64,000 nt of DNA, from assembly GCF_026012395.1 (NCBI RefSeq), contig NZ_BRZA01000002.1:1177373-1241372 (forward strand). The letters run 5' to 3'. The DNA comes from Lysinibacillus piscis. GTDB taxonomy: Bacteria; Bacillota; Bacilli; Bacillales_A; Planococcaceae. Position numbers and translations under genes: made by a program. The notes under the pieces were generated by a model. It was not told the origin of the DNA and did no database searches. It saw nothing but the letters and a program-made list of their open reading frames with translations. Within the stretch, counting starts at the first letter, position 1. Each line of letters starts with the position of its first letter. Of this stretch, positions 60,723 to 64,000 are shown one piece after another.

Positions 60723-61229
60723 ATGATAATTGAAAAACTACAGCAAACCGATACGCAACAGCTATATGAATTTGAGCTTGAAAACAGAGACTATTTTGAG
60801 CAGCTTGTTCCTAGTCGAGGGCAGGATTATTATCATTTTGACAATTTTTTAATACAACATGCGACCTTATTAGAGGAACAAGCGCAAGGACAAGCGCTCT
60901 ATTACTTAATCAAAGATCACAATGGGTTCATTATGGGGCGACTCAATGTAGTAGATATAGATGGCAACACAGCACATATTGGCTATCGAATTGCAGAAGC
61001 CTACAGTGGGCAAGGTATTGCAAGTCAAGCGCTAGCATTGCTACTCACTACCATCCATCAGCAAGGTATTCAACAGCTTTTAGCCAAAACAACGAATAAC
61101 AATATTGCTTCACAAAAAATTTTAGAGAAAAATGGCTTTCAGCTTATCGAAACAAATGAGGACACATTCGAAATGCATGGACAGCCTTTGCATTTTGTTT
61201 ATTATCAATGGAAACGCCACCCTCTTTGA
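60723..61229 (+). CDS. GNAT acetyltransferase, RimJ/RimL-like
   Basis: 168 residues: IGYRIAEAYSGQGIASQALAL (acetyl-CoA loop, about 90-110) and TNNNIASQKILEKNGFQLIE (about 120-140), the classical GNAT signature. Length and start region (FELENRDYFEQLVPSRGQDY) match the RimJ/RimL group acting on protein N-termini or small amines. GAGAGGAG is 12 bases before the ATG. It follows the regulator by 18 bases. Confidence 0.88.
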   Translation: MIIEKLQQTDTQQLYEFELENRDYFEQLVPSRGQDYYHFDNFLIQHATLLEEQAQGQALYYLIKDHNGFIMGRLNVVDIDGNTAHIGYRIAEAYSGQGIASQALALLLTTIHQQGIQQLLAKTTNNNIASQKILEKNGFQLIETNEDTFEMHGQPLHFVYYQWKRHPL

Positions 61230-61244
61230 GTGAGGATGGCGTTT
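61212..61244. terminator. Bidirectional terminator between gnat and mutS2-like genes
   Basis: AAACGCCA-CCTC / GAGG-TGGCGTTT with one mismatch, TTTT on the plus strand. Lies between convergent genes and overlaps the last codons of the acetyltransferase gene. Confidence 0.85.
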
Positions 61245-61248
61245 TTCA

Positions 61249-63144
61249 TTATTTTGATTTGTTATCTTTAAATAGTTTACGCAATACTTTTTTAGAGCCC
61301 CGTTCAATATCATGCTGTAGCTTGCGTTCTTTATAATCTGTAAATAATGAATTCATATCATAGCCCTCTGGATATAGCTCTGTTGCAGGTAGCTCTAAAG
61401 CCAGTCGCTTCACATGTGCCTCTATGAAATTCCCTTCTTGAAATACGGTCACATTATAGTAACTGTCCATTTCTCGATAAACAATGCCGGTTGTATCATT
61501 ATCTAGTAATCGAACGCGATCTCCCTGCTGAAAAGCATAATGAATTGTTGTTTGCTTCTGTTCCAATTTTGGTTTACGAATTTTACTATCATGTACACGC
61601 TCTAATCGATAATCTTTATTCGCCATATAATCCTTTGCTCTTTGTAAAACCGCTTCACGCATCTGCATTTTGCGAGAAATCCATAAGGCATTACTATCCC
61701 CAGATGTGCCAATCGCTAATTGGTACAGCGGCTCCAATGTTTCTTGATTAAAACGCATTGCTGCATTCATAAAATCGCTATGCATTTCTGAGAAGCGTTT
61801 AATTTCACCATAATGAGTTGTGGCAACTGTGATACAGCCCATATGATAAAATTCCTCTAAAATCGCAATAGCTAATGCCGCTCCTTCATTCGGCTCCGTA
61901 CCACTGCCAATTTCATCGAACAATAACAATGTATGATGATTAGAGGCTGCCATAATTTCCGATAGGTTTTTCATATGAGACGAGAAGGTACTTAGCGCAT
62001 TTTCGATACTTTGATTATCGCCAATATCCACAAAAATATGGTCAAATATCGATAGCTCTGTCCCAGTATCTGCCACGATATGCAAGCCAGACATGACAGC
62101 TAATGTGAGAAGTCCAATTGTTTTCAATACCACTGTTTTCCCACCAGCATTTGGCCCTGTAATGATTAAGCTGCGATACTGTTGACCGATTTCAAATTGC
62201 AATGGTACAGCATCTTTTGGTAATAATGGGTGCTGACAATTGATTAGATGAATATAGCCATGTTCATTTAATTTTGGCTCAATACCGCCAATGTGCTTAC
62301 TAAATTTGGCTTTAGCAAACACCATATCATACTGACTAATCAGCTCCATATTGATATGAATTGCCTGTAGATGCTCCATAAACATCCCTGATAATGTCGC
62401 TAAAATTTGATATTCCTCTATCCCTTCCTCTGCCTTTAATGTTGCTAACTCCACATTAAGTTTGGCGATTGTGTTTGGCTCCATAAATACAGTAGCCCCT
62501 TTAGCAGATACCTCAACAACCGCTCCTTGCACATGGTTTTTATGGGAAGCCTTAATTGGAATTGTATAACGGTCATCTTTTTTGCTAATAAAAAACTCTT
62601 GAATATACGTTTTATTGGCACTATTATTTAAAAATTTTGCTAAACGCTCTTTTATTTTCTCCTCTATCGTTTCCATATGCTGACGAATGCGCTTTAACTC
62701 CCGACTAGCTGCGGAATCTACACGATTTGCTTTAATTGCAAAATGAATTTCGTCCTCCATCTGTTGAAATTCAGTCATCGAGTTCGCATAAGAAGCCAAG
62801 GTAGGGGCAAAAAATACATGCTCTAGCATAAATTTTTTAATCGCACGGCAGCCCCTTAAAAAATCCGCAATGCTTACTAACTCACTCGGTTCTAAAATCA
62901 TGCCCTTCTCAAGCTTTGTCATTGTATGCTCAATATTCGATACACCTAGAAATGGAATATGCCCTACCGCATCCAAAATCGCCCGTGCCTCTGTCGTTTC
63001 TTGTAAACGATTTTTCACAATAGCCAAATTAGTGCTTGGTGTTAATTTATCAAACAGTTGCTTTCCTAGCCCACTAACACAGTAGGATTTCACCATGTCC
63101 TTTAATTCATTATATTGTAATTTATCAAATGTCATTTCATTCAT
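61249..63144 (-). CDS. MutS2-like ATPase without Smr nuclease domain
   Basis: 631 residues, about 150 shorter than ordinary MutS2. MutS core and clamp helices (about 1-290), ABC ATPase with Walker A ITGPNAGGKTVVLKTIG (about 325-340), Walker B LLLFDEIGSGTEPNEG (about 405) and His switch VATTHYGEIKRF. A beta-barrel-like region follows (AFQQGDRVRLLDNDTTG), then a short basic tail in place of the C-terminal Smr endonuclease domain. MutS2 resolves branched DNA and rescues collided ribosomes; this paralogue could act only as the ATPase clamp. Confidence 0.88.
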   Translation of the reverse strand: MNEMTFDKLQYNELKDMVKSYCVSGLGKQLFDKLTPSTNLAIVKNRLQETTEARAILDAVGHIPFLGVSNIEHTMTKLEKGMILEPSELVSIADFLRGCRAIKKFMLEHVFFAPTLASYANSMTEFQQMEDEIHFAIKANRVDSAASRELKRIRQHMETIEEKIKERLAKFLNNSANKTYIQEFFISKKDDRYTIPIKASHKNHVQGAVVEVSAKGATVFMEPNTIAKLNVELATLKAEEGIEEYQILATLSGMFMEHLQAIHINMELISQYDMVFAKAKFSKHIGGIEPKLNEHGYIHLINCQHPLLPKDAVPLQFEIGQQYRSLIITGPNAGGKTVVLKTIGLLTLAVMSGLHIVADTGTELSIFDHIFVDIGDNQSIENALSTFSSHMKNLSEIMAASNHHTLLLFDEIGSGTEPNEGAALAIAILEEFYHMGCITVATTHYGEIKRFSEMHSDFMNAAMRFNQETLEPLYQLAIGTSGDSNALWISRKMQMREAVLQRAKDYMANKDYRLERVHDSKIRKPKLEQKQTTIHYAFQQGDRVRLLDNDTTGIVYREMDSYYNVTVFQEGNFIEAHVKRLALELPATELYPEGYDMNSLFTDYKERKLQHDIERGSKKVLRKLFKDNKSK

Positions 63145-63174
63145 TTTAAACGCTCCTCATATTGTTTTAGATAT

Positions 63175-63450
63175 GAAGATACCTTATTTTCATTAGATAA
63201 CGACAAAAAAGCTGTGGGGACACCACAGCTTTTCACAGTACAAGGCATATGTAAAGAACCTCAATCGATATGAGGCTTTACAAGCTTTATAAAGGATAGT
63301 AGGTATCTTCATAGGTACGAAATAAATGCACAACAAAATAAGGGTGTCTATCCCCATGCCATTGCCTTTATTTCATATAAAATTGCCTATTTAGAACCCA
63401 CTACACTCATAAAAGTACCTCTCTTTTTTGAATTATTGTTATCTAATGAA
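63175..63450. repeat. Nested inverted-repeat element, non-coding
   Basis: Outer arms TTCATTAGATAAC (63189-63201) and GTTATCTAATGAA (63438-63450), 13 bp perfect. A further pair GAAGATACCT (63175-63184) / AGGTATCTTC (63301-63310), and a local hairpin TAAAG-CCTCA / TGAGG-CTTTA (63252-63280). No credible reading frame. It could be a MITE-like element or a structured RNA. The rest of the intergenic stretch (63451-63614) holds nothing I recognise. Confidence 0.5.
63207..63233. terminator. Bidirectional terminator hairpin
   Basis: AAAAGCTGTGG / CCACAGCTTTT, 11 bp perfect, loop 5. Lies inside the repeat element, about 380 bases after the Rpn gene stop on the minus strand. Confidence 0.75.
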
Positions 63451-63614
63451 TTACCACTATCTTACACCATCTAAAATAAAAAGTAAAGCCTATACCGAAC
63501 GATGCACTGCTCTTTTGATTTTTATCCTTTTAGTACTCAAAAGTATGAGTAAAATCAATTATTCATTAACTAATACTTTTTTACAGAACATCTCTCAATT
63601 AATTTAATGGTCAC

Positions 63615-64000
63615 TTATTGTAGATGTTTCTTCACTTCATCCAAACTATCAATCATGAAAATATTTGACACAACGTTATTCAAAGCTTCCATATTTGCTT
63701 GATTAATAACGTGCTTTAATTCCTTAGGTAACTCACCAAACTTTTGCGTTAATTGTATCATGATCATTCTCGATAAGGCTTTCATTTCTCCTTCTTGCAG
63801 ACCTTGCTCTAAACCTTCCTGTAAACCTTGCTCTAAGCCCTGTTGTAAACCCTCTTGTAAACCCTTTTGTAAACCTCGCTCCACTGCCTCTTGTTCACGC
63901 ATCTTCGCTTCTTCTTCCGCCGCTTCTTGGTCTAAGATATATTTGAGTCGCCCTTGATATGCATGGTATTGATCTGGTTTTAAACTGAGCTCTCTCCACT
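63615..64000 (-). CDS. Rpn-family (PD-(D/E)XK transposase-like) protein, C-terminal part
   Basis: The frame is open to the window edge; only the last 128 or so residues are seen. WRELSLKPDQYHAYQGRLKY and YILDQEAAEEEAKMREQE are followed by a tandem run of GLQEGLEQ-type four-residue repeats (about 63800-63880) and a helical tail (LTQKFGELPKELKHVINQ). This is the typical C-terminal half of Rpn/PDDEXK_2 recombination-promoting nucleases. The catalytic part is upstream of the window. Confidence 0.85.
   Translation of the reverse strand, partial: WRELSLKPDQYHAYQGRLKYILDQEAAEEEAKMREQEAVERGLQKGLQEGLQQGLEQGLQEGLEQGLQEGEMKALSRMIMIQLTQKFGELPKELKHVINQANMEALNNVVSNIFMIDSLDEVKKHLQ

Noticed and set aside
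63800..63880. Short-period repeats that look like an array
   Set aside because: They are in-frame codons for GLQEGLEQ-type repeats of an Rpn-family protein, not CRISPR; no spacers.
1..64000. tRNA, rRNA or CRISPR array
   Set aside because: None recognised by eye on either strand; integration is intergenic and not in a tRNA gene.

Overview
The window is low-GC Bacillales DNA. Its chromosomal flanks carry a Sco1-type lipoprotein, ccdA-ccdB-ccdC, a DUF2621 (YneK-like) gene, a YvrJ/DUF2922/DUF1659 cluster and a MutS2-like ATPase. This content and codon usage suggest Lysinibacillus or a close relative; the genus is my inference and no rRNA is present to confirm it.

Layout. Positions 1-4626 are chromosome: two adjacent chemoreceptor genes (one cut by the window edge), the Sco protein and three small genes. 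Positions 4627-55645 are one intact-looking temperate siphovirus prophage of about 51.0 kb. It is bounded by a 9-bp identity (ATAGGTATA at 4627-4635 and 55637-55645) and integrated by a large serine recombinase. Positions 55738-64000 are chromosome again: yneK, ccdC/ccdB/ccdA, an MFS exporter with a divergent XRE-TPR regulator, a GNAT acetyltransferase, a MutS2-like protein without its Smr nuclease domain, and the 3' part of an Rpn-family gene.

The prophage, from its left end: lysogenic-conversion cargo at 4.7-11.1 kb (a membrane protein with an Excalibur motif, a probable secreted toxin/immunity pair, an Ltp-like superinfection-exclusion protein and two secreted proteins); lysis genes at 11.3-12.4 kb (amidase, holin, XhlA); tail genes at 13.4-26 kb; head genes at 26-34.3 kb (connectors, capsid, scaffold, MuF-type minor head protein with a metallopeptidase domain, portal, terminases). 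A second cargo block lies at 34.4-38.4 kb, including a nucleoside-deoxyribosyltransferase/TIR-like protein and membrane proteins, with a sigma-like late regulator among them. Replication and recombination genes follow at 38.6-51.2 kb: RuvC, DnaB helicase, an initiator with iterons inside its own gene, an MBL nuclease, RecT, an SbcC-like ATPase and a Toprim protein with a Spo11/Topo VI-A-like layout. The immunity region is at 51.2-53.9 kb (Cro-like protein, Rha/antirepressor, CI-like repressor, ImmA-type protease), and the integrase ends at 55.6 kb. Nearly all lytic genes are on the minus strand. The repressor, protease and integrase are on the plus strand.

The most interesting features are: the Spo11/Topo VI-A-like Toprim protein; the replication origin inside the initiator gene; face-to-face lysogeny promoters with palindromic operators in their spacers; the MuF-metallopeptidase fusion; the toxin/immunity pair; a Shine-Dalgarno-masking hairpin in front of a membrane gene embedded in the tail operon; and the reconstructed attachment sites. 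Some small genes were found by reading codons directly and are listed with their own coordinates.
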